A stretch of 64,000 nt of DNA from Fimenecus sp052298855 (GCA_052298855.1 DAVZXP010000002.1:62001-126000); one strand, 5' to 3'; positions 25,724 through 34,409 are shown, counted from the stretch's first letter. Program-made: numbers and translations. Notes: generated from the letters alone by a model not told the origin.

Positions 25724-26535
25724 TAAAGGATATTACAATCGGACAGTATTTTCCGGGTACTTCGCCCATTCATAAGCTTGACCCGAGAATGAAAATAGTT
25801 CTTACATTTATCTATATAATCTTTATTTTCCTTTGCAGAAATTTTGTGGCTATGGGCGCAATGGCACTTTTGCTGCTTGCGACGGTGCTTATGTCAAAAA
25901 TTTCTCCGAAGCTCATTTGGAAAAGCGTTAAGCCGATATTTATAATTGTGCTTATCACTTCCGCTTTGCAGCTTCTTTATAACAGCGACGGAACGGTGCT
26001 TTTAGAGTGGAAAAGGCTTCACATAACAACCGGCGGTGTGTATATGGCAATTTTTACAACCGCCAGAATAGTTGTGCTTGTTATAGCAAGCTCAATGCTT
26101 ACCTACACCACTTCTCCGACCTTGCTTACAGATGCAATTGAAAGATTGTTCTCTCCGCTTAAGGTTATAAAAATCAATGTTCATTCAATCGCTATGATGA
26201 TGACTATTGCGTTGAGATTTATCCCCACGCTTATCGACGAGGTTGACAAAATAATGTCTGCACAGAAGTCAAGAGGCGCAGATTTTGAAACAGGCTCGCT
26301 TATAAAACGAGGCAAGGCGATGATTCCGATATTTATTCCCTTGTTCATAAATTCGTTCAGACGGGCATATGAACTTGCGTTTGCAATGGATTGCCGTTGC
26401 TATCAGGGCGGAGAGGGCAGAACAAGATTAAAGGTTATGAAGCTTGCCTTAAGGGACTATGTTTCACTCGGCATACTTGTTTTATTCTGTGTCGGAATAA
26501 TAGTGTCAAATCATTACTTAACGGCGGTTATATGA
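25720..26535 (+). CDS. ecfT: ECF transporter transmembrane scaffold EcfT
   Basis: A 271-residue membrane protein with about five hydrophobic segments and the cytoplasmic coupling motifs of EcfT: AQKSRGADF near 185 and AMDCRCYQGGEGRTR near 225. These contact the two ATPases. EcfT recruits S components such as BioY or other vitamin binders. Its GTG start overlaps ecfA2 and its stop overlaps truA by 4 bases. Confidence 0.95.
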   Translation: MIKDITIGQYFPGTSPIHKLDPRMKIVLTFIYIIFIFLCRNFVAMGAMALLLLATVLMSKISPKLIWKSVKPIFIIVLITSALQLLYNSDGTVLLEWKRLHITTGGVYMAIFTTARIVVLVIASSMLTYTTSPTLLTDAIERLFSPLKVIKINVHSIAMMMTIALRFIPTLIDEVDKIMSAQKSRGADFETGSLIKRGKAMIPIFIPLFINSFRRAYELAFAMDCRCYQGGEGRTRLKVMKLALRDYVSLGILVLFCVGIIVSNHYLTAVI

Positions 26536-27299
26536 TGAAAAATTATTTGCTGACAATTACCTATGACGGTACAAATTATCACGGCTGGCAGGTGCAAAAT
26601 AACGCACCTACCGTTCAAAAGGCTATGCAAGATGCTATCGAGCAAATACTCGGTGTGCGTGAGAATATAGTGGGTTGCAGCAGAACCGACAGCGGAGTCC
26701 ACGCCGATATGTTCTGTTGTAATATGAGAACGGAAAAAGATTTGAATGAGGAAAAATTCGTTCGTTCTCTCAATGCCGTTTTGCCGAGGGATATTGCGGT
26801 AAAGTCAGTAACGGAAGTTCCGTATGAATTTCACGCACGGTATGATTGCGTGTCAAAAAGATATAAATATTTAATTCTCAATTCAAAAAACAGAAATCCT
26901 TTTTTTGAAAACCGTGCGCTTTATTATCCGTTTGAAATTGATGTCGAAGCGTTGAATACCGAAGCAAAATCATTTTTAGGGACGCATGACTTTTCTTCGT
27001 TTTGTTCGGTAGGCTCAAGCGTTGACGACAAGACACGGACTATTAAAGATATAGGCTTTGAAAGAAAAGGCGATGTCATAGAATTTCATATAGAAGCAGA
27101 CGGCTTTTTATACAATATGGTGCGTATTATAGTCGGTACGCTTCTTGACGTAAATTCGGGCAAAATCGAAAGAGGAAAAATCAGCGAAATAATCGAAAAA
27201 AAAGACAGGAAATATGCAGGCAAAACAGCCGTTGCGTGCGGACTGTATCTTGATAAAGTAAATTACAGCCTTGACGGTGATGGAAATGAAAGAAAATAA
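26532..27299 (+). CDS. truA: tRNA pseudouridine(38-40) synthase TruA
   Basis: A 255-residue pseudouridine synthase modifying positions 38-40 of the tRNA anticodon stem-loop. The catalytic Asp53 lies in SRTDSGVHA; FLYNMVRIIVGTLLDV is the conserved C-terminal motif. The start overlaps the ecfT stop (ATGA); two consecutive ATGs make the exact codon uncertain by one residue. The end overlaps the next gene by 14 bases. Confidence 0.96.
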   Translation: MMKNYLLTITYDGTNYHGWQVQNNAPTVQKAMQDAIEQILGVRENIVGCSRTDSGVHADMFCCNMRTEKDLNEEKFVRSLNAVLPRDIAVKSVTEVPYEFHARYDCVSKRYKYLILNSKNRNPFFENRALYYPFEIDVEALNTEAKSFLGTHDFSSFCSVGSSVDDKTRTIKDIGFERKGDVIEFHIEADGFLYNMVRIIVGTLLDVNSGKIERGKISEIIEKKDRKYAGKTAVACGLYLDKVNYSLDGDGNERK

Positions 27300-28497
27300 G
27301 CAGAAGAAAAAAACGAATAAGAAAAGCCAAGAGGATTTAATCAAGGTTGCTAAGGCGGCGTGCATAATCCTCGTTGTGCTTATGCTTCTTTTTGTTGCGG
27401 CGGACAGGTTCGGAAATATAACATTTTCAAGCGTCGGCGACTATTTCAGCGGAGTTATTTCAGGCGCCAAAAGCGGCGACGGCTACCCGTACTATTTCGA
27501 GAGCGCAACCGCCGGAAATGTTGAAAAAATAAATTCCGATTTACTTGTTTTGACCGATGGCTCAACGTTCGTGCTTGACGCAACCGCAAAAAAATTGAGT
27601 GAGCTTCAGCATTCATATTCCGTTCCGCTTGTATACTCAAAAAACGGCAGAGCCGTTATGATTGATGTCGGCGGCAATTCCTACCGTGTTCAGTCAAAAA
27701 CAAAGGTTTTATATGAGGGCACAAGTGAGCATAAGCTTTTAACGGCGGCTATCGGTAAGGACGGAAGCGTTGCCCTTGCAACAAGAGGCGACAGTTCAAT
27801 GTCTGAGCTTACCGTTTTCAACAAAAATCAAAAGGAAGTTTTTAAGTGGGAATGTGCCAAGGAGGCTATCGTTTCCGTCGATATTTCCGATAACGGCAAA
27901 AAAGCGGCGGTATCGGTTGTCGGTGCGGAAAACGGCGAGCTTTATTCAAAGGTAATTATATTTGATTTCAGATACAGCGAGCCGATTTCCGAATATTCCT
28001 ACAGCTCACAAACCGCATCAAAGGTCGAGTTTATCGGCTCAAATAAAATCCTTGCAACGGGCGAGGACGTATTCAGCATCATTGAAAAGAGCTCAAAGCA
28101 GGACGAGGATTTGTCGCTCAATAAGCTCTCGAGAATTTATACCGCCGACAACAATACAACCGTAGCTGTTTTCTCAAAATACGGAAGCTCCTCATCAAAG
28201 ATTATTAAGGCGTACACGGCTTCGGGCAAGCTTCTTTTCACTCAGGATATAAATTCCAACGTCAGAAGCGTGTCCTGTGACGGAAGCTATATATCCGTTT
28301 TGACCGACAGACAGCTTATTTCCTTTAACAAAAAGGGCGAAACAGTCGGAACGCACAATCTCGCAAGTGACGGTGTTTCGTGCTTTACCGACGGAAATAA
28401 CACATATGTTTTAACTACGAGTGCAATAAATTGTTACAAAACGGTGGGAGAAAGTACAAGCGAAAAGCCCACAACAACCGAAAATGCAGACTCTTAA
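27286..28497 (+). CDS. DUF5711-like membrane-anchored protein of unknown function
   Basis: A 403-residue protein with a short, very basic cytoplasmic head (KENKQKKKTNKKS), one membrane span at about residues 22-42, and an extracellular beta-rich region. The repeated strand-turn patterns suggest a propeller-like fold. The tail (STSEKPTTTENADS) is low-complexity. It resembles the DUF5711 proteins found in Clostridia; no function is established. The start at 27286 is chosen because GGTGAT precedes it inside the truA coding end; an ATG at 27280 is the alternative. It is coupled to truA and followed by cvpA. Confidence 0.75.
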   Translation: MKENKQKKKTNKKSQEDLIKVAKAACIILVVLMLLFVAADRFGNITFSSVGDYFSGVISGAKSGDGYPYYFESATAGNVEKINSDLLVLTDGSTFVLDATAKKLSELQHSYSVPLVYSKNGRAVMIDVGGNSYRVQSKTKVLYEGTSEHKLLTAAIGKDGSVALATRGDSSMSELTVFNKNQKEVFKWECAKEAIVSVDISDNGKKAAVSVVGAENGELYSKVIIFDFRYSEPISEYSYSSQTASKVEFIGSNKILATGEDVFSIIEKSSKQDEDLSLNKLSRIYTADNNTTVAVFSKYGSSSSKIIKAYTASGKLLFTQDINSNVRSVSCDGSYISVLTDRQLISFNKKGETVGTHNLASDGVSCFTDGNNTYVLTTSAINCYKTVGESTSEKPTTTENADS

Positions 28498-28575
28498 GAG
28501 TAAATTTTTCAATTTAGTTGTTAAAAGTTCATTAATATGTTACAATTTTTATATAAAATAAACGGAGGTAGTTTT

Positions 28576-29313
28576 ATGGATATCGTACTTGATGTGATTT
28601 TAGTGTTAATCTTAATTGCGGTTGTTATATCATCCGCAAAAAAAGGCATAATGAAAACACTTGCCGAGCTTGTGGCTTTTGCTGTTGCAATCTTTTTGGC
28701 GTCGCAGACAGCTCAGCCTGTTGCAAGCGGTATGTATAAAGCGTTTTTCAGTAAAAATGTCGAGAGAGGACTTTATGAGGTTCTCCCGAGCGACACAAGT
28801 AAGCTTACAAACTCTGATAAGGCAAAGTATGTTTTTGAGGAAATGCCCGAATTTGCGAAGAAGCAGGCGGAGAAATGCGGAATAAGCATTGGCTCTGTCG
28901 CAGAGCAGATAGCAAAGGGCAATTTCTCGGACGGCGACACGCTTTATCAGTCTCTTGAAAGCAATATAGTCAAGCCCATAGCGGTTGCGGTGCTCAAGCA
29001 CGTAATGTTCTTTGTGCTGTCGGTGCTGTATGCGCTTGTGCTTGTGGCTATATTGAGGTCTTTGGCAAAAGGACTGAAAAAATCACATCTTATCGGCGGT
29101 GCGGACAAATTTGTCGGCGGCGTCATAGGTGTAGTGAAGGGAGTGGTAATAGTATTCTTGGTTGGCTGCCTGTTGTCATATCTCGAGCCGAGAATTGAGA
29201 ACGAAAAGCTGAAACAAGCAGTTGACGGCTCATCGATAGTCGAAATGTGTGAAAAATTCGACCCGATGGAAGCTATTTCTGCGGCTGAAGTATTTGTCAG
29301 CAATATTAAATAA
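28576..29313 (+). CDS. CvpA family membrane protein
   Basis: A 245-residue integral membrane protein with about four hydrophobic segments. The N-terminus (DIVLDVILVLILIAVVISSAKKG) and C-terminal half (GGADKFVGGVIGVVKGVVIV) show the CvpA/colicin V production family pattern. The family has been tied to cell envelope homeostasis, but its molecular role is unclear. Between the two membrane pairs lies a roughly 80-residue polar stretch, longer than in minimal family members. GGAGGT stands 8 bases before the ATG at 28576. Confidence 0.85.
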   Translation: MDIVLDVILVLILIAVVISSAKKGIMKTLAELVAFAVAIFLASQTAQPVASGMYKAFFSKNVERGLYEVLPSDTSKLTNSDKAKYVFEEMPEFAKKQAEKCGISIGSVAEQIAKGNFSDGDTLYQSLESNIVKPIAVAVLKHVMFFVLSVLYALVLVAILRSLAKGLKKSHLIGGADKFVGGVIGVVKGVVIVFLVGCLLSYLEPRIENEKLKQAVDGSSIVEMCEKFDPMEAISAAEVFVSNIK

Positions 29314-29325
29314 TGGAGTAAAATT

Positions 29326-29952
29326 ATGGACGGATTAAAAAAGCTTTTTACCGGATGTCTTACAATCCCTAATCTCCTCTCGTTGATTAGGATTATACTT
29401 ATTCCTGTATTTGGTGTACTTTTCTATCGAGGCGAAATGCTTTGGGCGGTAATAATCCTTGTACTTTCGGGACTTACCGACTTCTTCGACGGAAAAATTG
29501 CAAGAAAATTCAATCAGGTCAGCGAGCTTGGAAAGGTTCTTGACCCTGTTGCCGATAAACTTACACAGATGACAATAGCGATAATTCTTTTCCTTACTTT
29601 TCAGAAGTCGGAAAATCCCACAATGATATGGTTCAAGTGGGTGTTCCTGTTCTTTGTTGCAAAGGAATTGCTTATGGTCGTTGTCGGAGCTGTTATGATA
29701 GCTGTCGGCTTAAAGCCAAGTGCCGCTGAAATTTACGGTAAGGTTGCAACCTTTGCTTATTATCTTGTAATGGGCTTGGTAATAACCTTCGGACCCGAAG
29801 TCGGCGCATTGAGAAATGTTTTCACTTTACCGGACAGCATTATGATTGTATTGGTAATAATTTCGGCAATACTTACATTTGTAGCGTTGTTGAGCTACAT
29901 ACCGGGAACTCTTAAGCAGTTCAAAGAGAAAAAAGAAAGTAAATCTAACTGA
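29326..29952 (+). CDS. pgsA: CDP-diacylglycerol-glycerol-3-phosphate 3-phosphatidyltransferase
   Basis: A 208-residue membrane enzyme making phosphatidylglycerol phosphate from CDP-diacylglycerol and glycerol-3-phosphate. The CDP-alcohol phosphatidyltransferase signature D-x2-DG-x2-AR-x8-G-x3-D-x3-D is fully visible in DFFDGKIARKF...GKVLDPVADK near residues 49-72. Several hydrophobic segments surround it. It lies 12 bp after cvpA in the same direction. Specificity for glycerol phosphate rather than another alcohol is inferred from the NLLSLIRIILIP start typical of PgsA. Confidence 0.94.
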   Translation: MDGLKKLFTGCLTIPNLLSLIRIILIPVFGVLFYRGEMLWAVIILVLSGLTDFFDGKIARKFNQVSELGKVLDPVADKLTQMTIAIILFLTFQKSENPTMIWFKWVFLFFVAKELLMVVVGAVMIAVGLKPSAAEIYGKVATFAYYLVMGLVITFGPEVGALRNVFTLPDSIMIVLVIISAILTFVALLSYIPGTLKQFKEKKESKSN

Positions 29953-29973
29953 TACAGCGAGGAAAAATATCAG

Positions 29974-32271
29974 ATGAACAAAAATATGCTTTGCAGCAGA
30001 TGCCACGAAAATCCTGCGGTGTTTTTCATTTCAAAGGTGGACGGAGACAAGACCACAAACGAGGGGCTTTGCATCAAGTGCGCTATGGAATTGAACATCG
30101 GTCCTATCAAGCAGATAATGGACAGTATGGGTATATCCGAGGATGAAATGGACGAGGTTTCCGAACAGATGAAGCAAATAATGGACAGCGAGGGCGAGGA
30201 CGGATTCCAGCCCGGCGGAGCTATGCCTTTGTCGCTGTTTCAGGGAATGTTCGGAAATAACGGCGAGGATACGGCTCTTTCCGAAGCTCAGCCGAGCGAA
30301 GAGGAGCATGACGGGGAAAAAGATAATAAAAAGAAAAAGAAGTCAAAGAACGCAAAGAAGAGAAAATATCTCAATCTTTATTGCACCGACCTCACCGAAA
30401 GGGCGAGAGAGGGCAAGCTTGACAACATTATCGGCAGAGACAAGGAAATTGCCAGAACTGAACAAATTCTTTGCCGCAGAACAAAAAACAATCCCTGTCT
30501 CATAGGCGAGCCCGGCGTCGGCAAAACTGCAATAGCTGAGGGACTTGCACTCAAAATAGCGGCAGGGGACGTACCGGCTAAGCTTGCAAATAAGGAAATA
30601 CATTTGCTTGACCTTACGGCGCTTGTTGCGGGAACGCAGTTCAGAGGACAGTTCGAATCAAGAATTAAAGGTCTTATCGAAGAGGTTAAGGCCGAGGGCA
30701 ATATTATTCTCTTTATCGACGAGGTGCACAATCTTGTCGGAACGGGAGATGCAGAGGGTACAATGAATGCCGCAAACATCCTCAAGCCTGCACTCTCAAG
30801 AGGCGAAATTCAGGTAATCGGCGCAACGACATTTAACGAATATCGTAAAAATATTGAAAAAGATGCCGCACTTGAAAGAAGATTCCAACCCGTTAAGGTT
30901 GAAGAGCCCTCAATCGCAGACACCTATAAAATGCTTCTCGGCATAAAGAAGTATTACGAGGATTTCCATAAGGTTAAAATCGCAGACCCGTTGGTTTATA
31001 AGGCGGTAACGCTTTCGGAGAGATATATTACAGACAGATTTTTGCCCGATAAGGCAATAGATTTGTTGGATGAGGCTTGCACCTGCGCTAACCTTAGAAA
31101 TAAGTCAATAAGCGAATATGAAATGCTGCTTGATGAAATTTCATCACTCAAAACAGAGGAAGATGAAATTTCACAGGAAACCGAAAACATTGATTATGAA
31201 CGCCTTGCGGAGATTAGAGCAGAGCTTTTAGCCTCTGAAAACAAGCTTCCCGATATTGAGAAAAAAGCAAGTGACAATGCGGTTCTTGAATCAGACCTTG
31301 CAACCGTTATCAATCTTTGGACGGGTATACCTGCGTCAAAGGTTGTCGAGGGCGACTTAAAGCGCCTTGCAGGACTTGAAACAAGGCTTAAAGAGCATAT
31401 TATCGGTCAGGACGAAGCGGTTGAGCTTGTAGCGGCGGCAATTAAACGCAGCAGAGTTCAGCTTTCATTGCAGAAACGTCCTGCATCATTCATCTTTGTA
31501 GGACCGACAGGAGTCGGTAAAACCGAGCTTGTTAAGCAGCTTTCAATGGAGCTGTTTGACACACCGGAGACCTTAATTCGTTTTGATATGTCAGAATTTA
31601 TGGAAAAACATTCGGTATCAAGACTTATCGGTTCACCTCCGGGATATGTGGGATATGACGAGGCAGGTCAGTTGACCGAAAAGGTCAGAAGAAAGCCTTA
31701 TTCGATTATCCTTTTTGATGAGATTGAAAAAGCACACCCCGACGTAATGAACATTCTTTTGCAAATTCTTGACGAGGGCAAGACAAACGATGCTCACGGC
31801 AGAAGCGTAAACTTTGCGAACACGGTTATCATTATGACCTCAAACGCAGGAAGCGAAAGAAAAGAAAATGCACTCGGTTTTGCCAAGGATAAGGGCGAGG
31901 TAAAACGAGAGAAAGCCATTAAGGCGCTCAATGAGTTTTTACGTCCCGAGTTTATCGGCAGAATTGACGAAATAGTTGTTTTCAACAACCTTACAAATGA
32001 AGATTACAAGGGAATAGCCAAGTTAATGCTCAATGAGCTTAAAGCTGCACTTGCAGACAGGGGAATTGAGCTTGAATACGACGATACCGTTACAGAGTGC
32101 GTTGTTTCAAAGATGAGCGGCGATTCAAGAGGTGCAAGAGATCTCAGAAATGTTATCAGAAGAAATGTAGAGGACAAAATTTCCTCTTATATGGTTGAGA
32201 ACTGTGACAGCTTAATCACAAAGGTTTCTCTTTCCGGCGAGAACGGAGAAATCACTCTTGCAGTTGAATAA
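29974..32271 (+). CDS. clpE: ClpE-type ATP-dependent Clp protease ATPase subunit
   Basis: A 765-residue Hsp100 unfoldase with two AAA+ modules: Walker A GEPGVGKTA in the first and GPTGVGKTE in the second. Walker B motifs, a coiled middle region and the SPPGYVGYDEAGQL pore loop are present. The N-terminus replaces the usual Clp N domain with a zinc finger (C7, C10, C33, C36) and a charged linker rich in K and E. This arrangement defines ClpE, which delivers damaged proteins to ClpP. CtsR regulates clpE in bacilli; I see no clear CtsR operator here. It lies 21 bp after pgsA. Confidence 0.9.
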   Translation: MNKNMLCSRCHENPAVFFISKVDGDKTTNEGLCIKCAMELNIGPIKQIMDSMGISEDEMDEVSEQMKQIMDSEGEDGFQPGGAMPLSLFQGMFGNNGEDTALSEAQPSEEEHDGEKDNKKKKKSKNAKKRKYLNLYCTDLTERAREGKLDNIIGRDKEIARTEQILCRRTKNNPCLIGEPGVGKTAIAEGLALKIAAGDVPAKLANKEIHLLDLTALVAGTQFRGQFESRIKGLIEEVKAEGNIILFIDEVHNLVGTGDAEGTMNAANILKPALSRGEIQVIGATTFNEYRKNIEKDAALERRFQPVKVEEPSIADTYKMLLGIKKYYEDFHKVKIADPLVYKAVTLSERYITDRFLPDKAIDLLDEACTCANLRNKSISEYEMLLDEISSLKTEEDEISQETENIDYERLAEIRAELLASENKLPDIEKKASDNAVLESDLATVINLWTGIPASKVVEGDLKRLAGLETRLKEHIIGQDEAVELVAAAIKRSRVQLSLQKRPASFIFVGPTGVGKTELVKQLSMELFDTPETLIRFDMSEFMEKHSVSRLIGSPPGYVGYDEAGQLTEKVRRKPYSIILFDEIEKAHPDVMNILLQILDEGKTNDAHGRSVNFANTVIIMTSNAGSERKENALGFAKDKGEVKREKAIKALNEFLRPEFIGRIDEIVVFNNLTNEDYKGIAKLMLNELKAALADRGIELEYDDTVTECVVSKMSGDSRGARDLRNVIRRNVEDKISSYMVENCDSLITKVSLSGENGEITLAVE

Positions 32272-32323
32272 AAAAGACGATTTACCCCGTTCTTGCAGAC
32301 TATAAAATTTTTGGGGTAATACA

Positions 32324-32887
32324 ATGGAAAAACAGAATAAAAACAACAGACAGAATATACTCGATATGGTGCTTATAGCAATGTTTGCCGTTATAATAGC
32401 GGTTTGCTCTTGGCTTTCAATTCCGGGCGAGGTTCCTGTAACCTTGCAGACCTTCGGCGTCTTTTGTGCCGTCGGCTTGCTCGGTGGCAAGAGAGGAACG
32501 TTGTCGGTAGTAATTTATATCCTTTTGGGACTTGTCGGTGTGCCTGTGTTTGCAGGCTTCAAAGGCGGTGTCGGCTCGCTTATCGGACCTACGGGCGGAT
32601 ATATAATCGGCTTTGTGTTTACCGCCTTGGTTTATTGGCTTGTAACAAAGCTCCTCGGTACAAAAATCTGGGCTGTTGTACTCGGAATGGTGCTCGGACT
32701 CATTGTGTGCTATGCTTTCGGCACAGCATGGTTCGTACTTGTGTATTCGCATAAAAACGGTGCTATCGGCGTTATGCAGGCTCTTTCAATGTGTGTAATA
32801 CCGTTCATCATTCCCGACATTGTTAAAATAGCGGTTGCGACAATACTTGTAAAGGTAATGCCGAAAAAGTATCTTAACAATAAATAA
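32324..32887 (+). CDS. bioY: Biotin transporter S component BioY
   Basis: A 187-residue membrane protein with about six hydrophobic segments and the BioY signature (SIPGEVPVTLQTFGVFCAVGLLGGKRGTLS, LLGLVGVPVFAGFKGG; each segment shown is part of a longer match). BioY captures biotin and works with EcfA1A2T, encoded upstream in the same cluster. The ribosome site GGGG (32313-32316) is the right arm of an inverted repeat TTACCCC/GGGGTAA (32282-32288/32313-32319), which could mask initiation, though the 24-base loop makes this tentative. A terminator follows. Confidence 0.93.
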   Translation: MEKQNKNNRQNILDMVLIAMFAVIIAVCSWLSIPGEVPVTLQTFGVFCAVGLLGGKRGTLSVVIYILLGLVGVPVFAGFKGGVGSLIGPTGGYIIGFVFTALVYWLVTKLLGTKIWAVVLGMVLGLIVCYAFGTAWFVLVYSHKNGAIGVMQALSMCVIPFIIPDIVKIAVATILVKVMPKKYLNNK

Positions 32888-32894
32888 TAAAAAG

Positions 32895-32925
32895 CGCAGG
32901 GCAATGGAAATTCCGTTGTCCTGCG
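32895..32925 (+). terminator. Terminator hairpin after bioY
   Basis: A 14-bp stem-loop with a GC-rich base CGCAGG/CCTGCG and a 3-base loop. The trailing T-run is poor (TGAAATTATT). Confidence 0.7.
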
Positions 32926-32955
32926 TGAAATTATTAAAATATTTCTCTATAAGAC

Positions 32956-32984
32956 TTGACATTTAGCGTATTTTTTGATAATAT
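32956..32984 (+). promoter_or_regulatory. Promoter of tRNA-Gly
   Basis: TTGACA (32956-32961), a 17-base spacer and TAATAT (32979-32984), about 25 bases before the tRNA 5' end; GATAAT at 32977 is an overlapping alternative -10. Confidence 0.7.
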
Positions 32985-33008
32985 ATACAGCGTTGCAAAA
33001 CTAAATAT

Positions 33009-33083
33009 GCGGGTGTAGTTCAATGGCTAGAATTCCAGCCTTCCAAGCTGGCTGTGTGGGTTCGATTCCCATCACCCGCTCCA
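33009..33083 (+). tRNA. tRNA-Gly (anticodon UCC)
   Basis: The acceptor stem is GCGGGTG/CACCCGC, the anticodon loop CTTCCAA (UCC) and the T-loop GGTTCGATTCCC, and CCA is encoded at 33081-33083. The CCA is immediately followed by CGTCGTCACGG, the left end of a repeat element whose first hairpin provides the T-rich terminator. Confidence 0.97.
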
Positions 33084-33400
33084 CGTCGTCACGGACTTTG
33101 TATCGTTCGTGACGGCTTTTTTATTGAAAAAGCCATCCCTCACTCACGCCGTCGTTCCTCCTTTCCGAAACAGGTCACGCTCAAGTCGCCTGTTCGGTTG
33201 TAAACGCCCTCACAACGGCTTTGTTTCGCTACCACCCTGTTTCGGTTTAGGTGGTACAAGTGAATTTGATTTATGTTTGTTTACCTGATGATTACGCTAA
33301 TAATCGTCTTTTCAGTTCTATTCGCCTTGCGGCGAGTTCTATTGCTTCGCAGTGATATACGGCTTTCAGCCGAGTGATATTGCCTTGCGGCAGTTAAAGA
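33081..33400 (+). repeat. tRNA-linked CCACGTCGTC repeat element, long copy 1
   Basis: It begins on the CCA of tRNA-Gly. The first 45 bases make a terminator hairpin (GTCACG...CGTGAC then TTTTTT). A GC-rich core of about 165 bp follows, ending CCCTGTTTCGG, then an extension of about 150 bp. By eye about 313 bp match the copy at 45129-45442 almost perfectly; I noted a single difference inside the unit. The core also occurs in reverse at 53301-53465, short at 42877-42987, and diverged at about 1371 and 37820. No open frame or terminal transposon repeats are evident. Confidence 0.85.
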
Positions 33401-33487
33401 GGCGAATAGAATATCACTGCGACGAAGTCGCAATATCACTTTTGCCACAGGCAAAAATATCACGCCGAACGAAGTGAGGTATATCAT
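33310..33487. repeat. Mini-array of short hairpins spaced by TGATAT/ATATCAC
   Basis: Short stem-loops such as CGGCTTTCAGCCG, GCGACGAAGTCGC and TTTTGCCACAGGCAAAA alternate with TGATAT or ATATCAC spacers. The outer arms CTATTCGCCT (33318-33327) and AGGCGAATAG (33400-33409) are perfectly inverted. The copy at 45 kb stops after the first few units. Confidence 0.6.
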
Positions 33488-33804
33488 AAAAAAATAATGA
33501 AAATGCGGTTGTCTGTGAATGTGAAATTAACATCCCACAGTGTAGGGCGGTGGCTTGCTGCCGCCGTTGGATTGCCGTTGATATATGATAATTTACAGTT
33601 AATATGAAATTATAATCAAAGCACAATCCGTAGGGGCGACCTGTGGTCGCCTGCCAATTCATAGCAAATTAAAAACGGGCGAACACAGTTCGCCCCTACG
33701 ATATAATATAAAAATATAATTGTTTGTAACCGTTGATTTGTTGTGATTTAACGGCGGGAGCAAGCCCCCCGCCCTACAACGTCGTCGTTTGCAACAGCCT
33801 TTAT
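33488..33804. repeat. Composite palindromic repeats
   Basis: Contains a GTAGGGCGGTGGCTTGCTGCC unit (about 33541-33567). An inverted copy (33626-33766) of the two-palindrome composite seen at 1144-1276 and 37195-37322 follows, then a 30-base fragment with ACGTCGTCGTTTGC next to the acetyltransferase stop. No gene is supported here. Confidence 0.75.
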
Positions 33805-34332
33805 TCAATCTTCAATTTCCATCGTATACACTTTTGCTTTAAAGGTAACGCTATTATCGCATTTAGTAAACTTAGAATAGTGGTCAAATTTAAGTCCGCA
33901 TTTTTCCATTACCTTACCTGAACGTGGATTATCAACAGCGTGTAGTGAGCAAATTTTATTAACGCCCAATTCTTTGTGAACATAGTCGATAATTGCTTTC
34001 ATAGCCTCGGTGCAGTAGCCCTTGTGCCAATAGTCGAAATGTAAATTATAACCCATACCCCAATAACCTTCCATTTTGTCACTCGGTCCTATTCCACCTG
34101 TGCCGATAACCTTGTTTTCCTCTTTAAGAACAAATGCCCAGTTGTATTCTTTTTCGACTGTAAGCGTAGATTTTATCCAATCAATTGTTTGGCTTATGTC
34201 TGTAAGCGTAGGGTATGACATATATTTTGCCACTCTTTCATCGCTGTTCCACGAAAAGCAAGCTTCTGCATCGTCAAGTGTGATAGGGCGTAAGATTAAT
34301 CTTTCGGTTTCTAAAATCGGTTCTTTTGACAT
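33805..34332 (-). CDS. GNAT acetyltransferase (RimJ/RimL-like)
   Basis: A 175-residue N-acetyltransferase. It starts EPILETERLILRPITLDDAE, the standard opening of RimJ/RimL-type GNAT enzymes. It has the acetyl-CoA binding region (IGYNLHFDYWHKGYCTEAMK-like, here MGYNLHF...GYCTEA) and the late NPRSGKVMEKCGL motif. Such enzymes acetylate protein N-termini, small amines or antibiotics; the substrate is unknown. GGAGG lies 7 bases before the ATG. Upstream, on the same strand, are a T-tailed hairpin (34345-34390), a 30-codon ORF with its own ribosome site and a consensus promoter. That layout suggests attenuation and hence inducible expression. The gene sits in repeat-rich accessory DNA. Confidence 0.85.
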   Translation of the reverse strand: MSKEPILETERLILRPITLDDAEACFSWNSDERVAKYMSYPTLTDISQTIDWIKSTLTVEKEYNWAFVLKEENKVIGTGGIGPSDKMEGYWGMGYNLHFDYWHKGYCTEAMKAIIDYVHKELGVNKICSLHAVDNPRSGKVMEKCGLKFDHYSKFTKCDNSVTFKAKVYTMEIED

Positions 34333-34344
34333 TTTGATACCTCC

Positions 34345-34390
34345 AAAAAAATAAGCCGCTGATGTGAACGATTGTTACACATCAACGGCT
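34345..34390 (-). terminator. Leader terminator (putative attenuator) of the acetyltransferase
   Basis: Reverse strand: a 13-bp stem with one mismatch (arms 34378-34390 and 34354-34366), an 11-base loop and seven T's (34351-34345) ending directly against the GGAGG of the acetyltransferase. A terminator between promoter and gene, preceded by a small ORF, is the classical attenuator layout. Confidence 0.75.
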
Positions 34391-34409
34391 TTGTGTTATA
34401 AATAAAAAT

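Noticed and set aside
32281..32319. BirA operator or biotin-responsive riboswitch before bioY
   Set aside because: The TTACCCC/GGGGTAA repeat lacks the TTGTTAACC-type arms and the spacing of BirA sites; only a possible ribosome-site hairpin remains.
33081..33400. Insertion sequence or retron
   Set aside because: No transposase or reverse transcriptase frame, and no clear terminal inverted repeats or target duplications were visible.
33281..33662. Two overlapping reverse open frames after tRNA-Gly
   Set aside because: They cover the hairpin array and palindromes; the reading frame is a by-product of repeat sequence.
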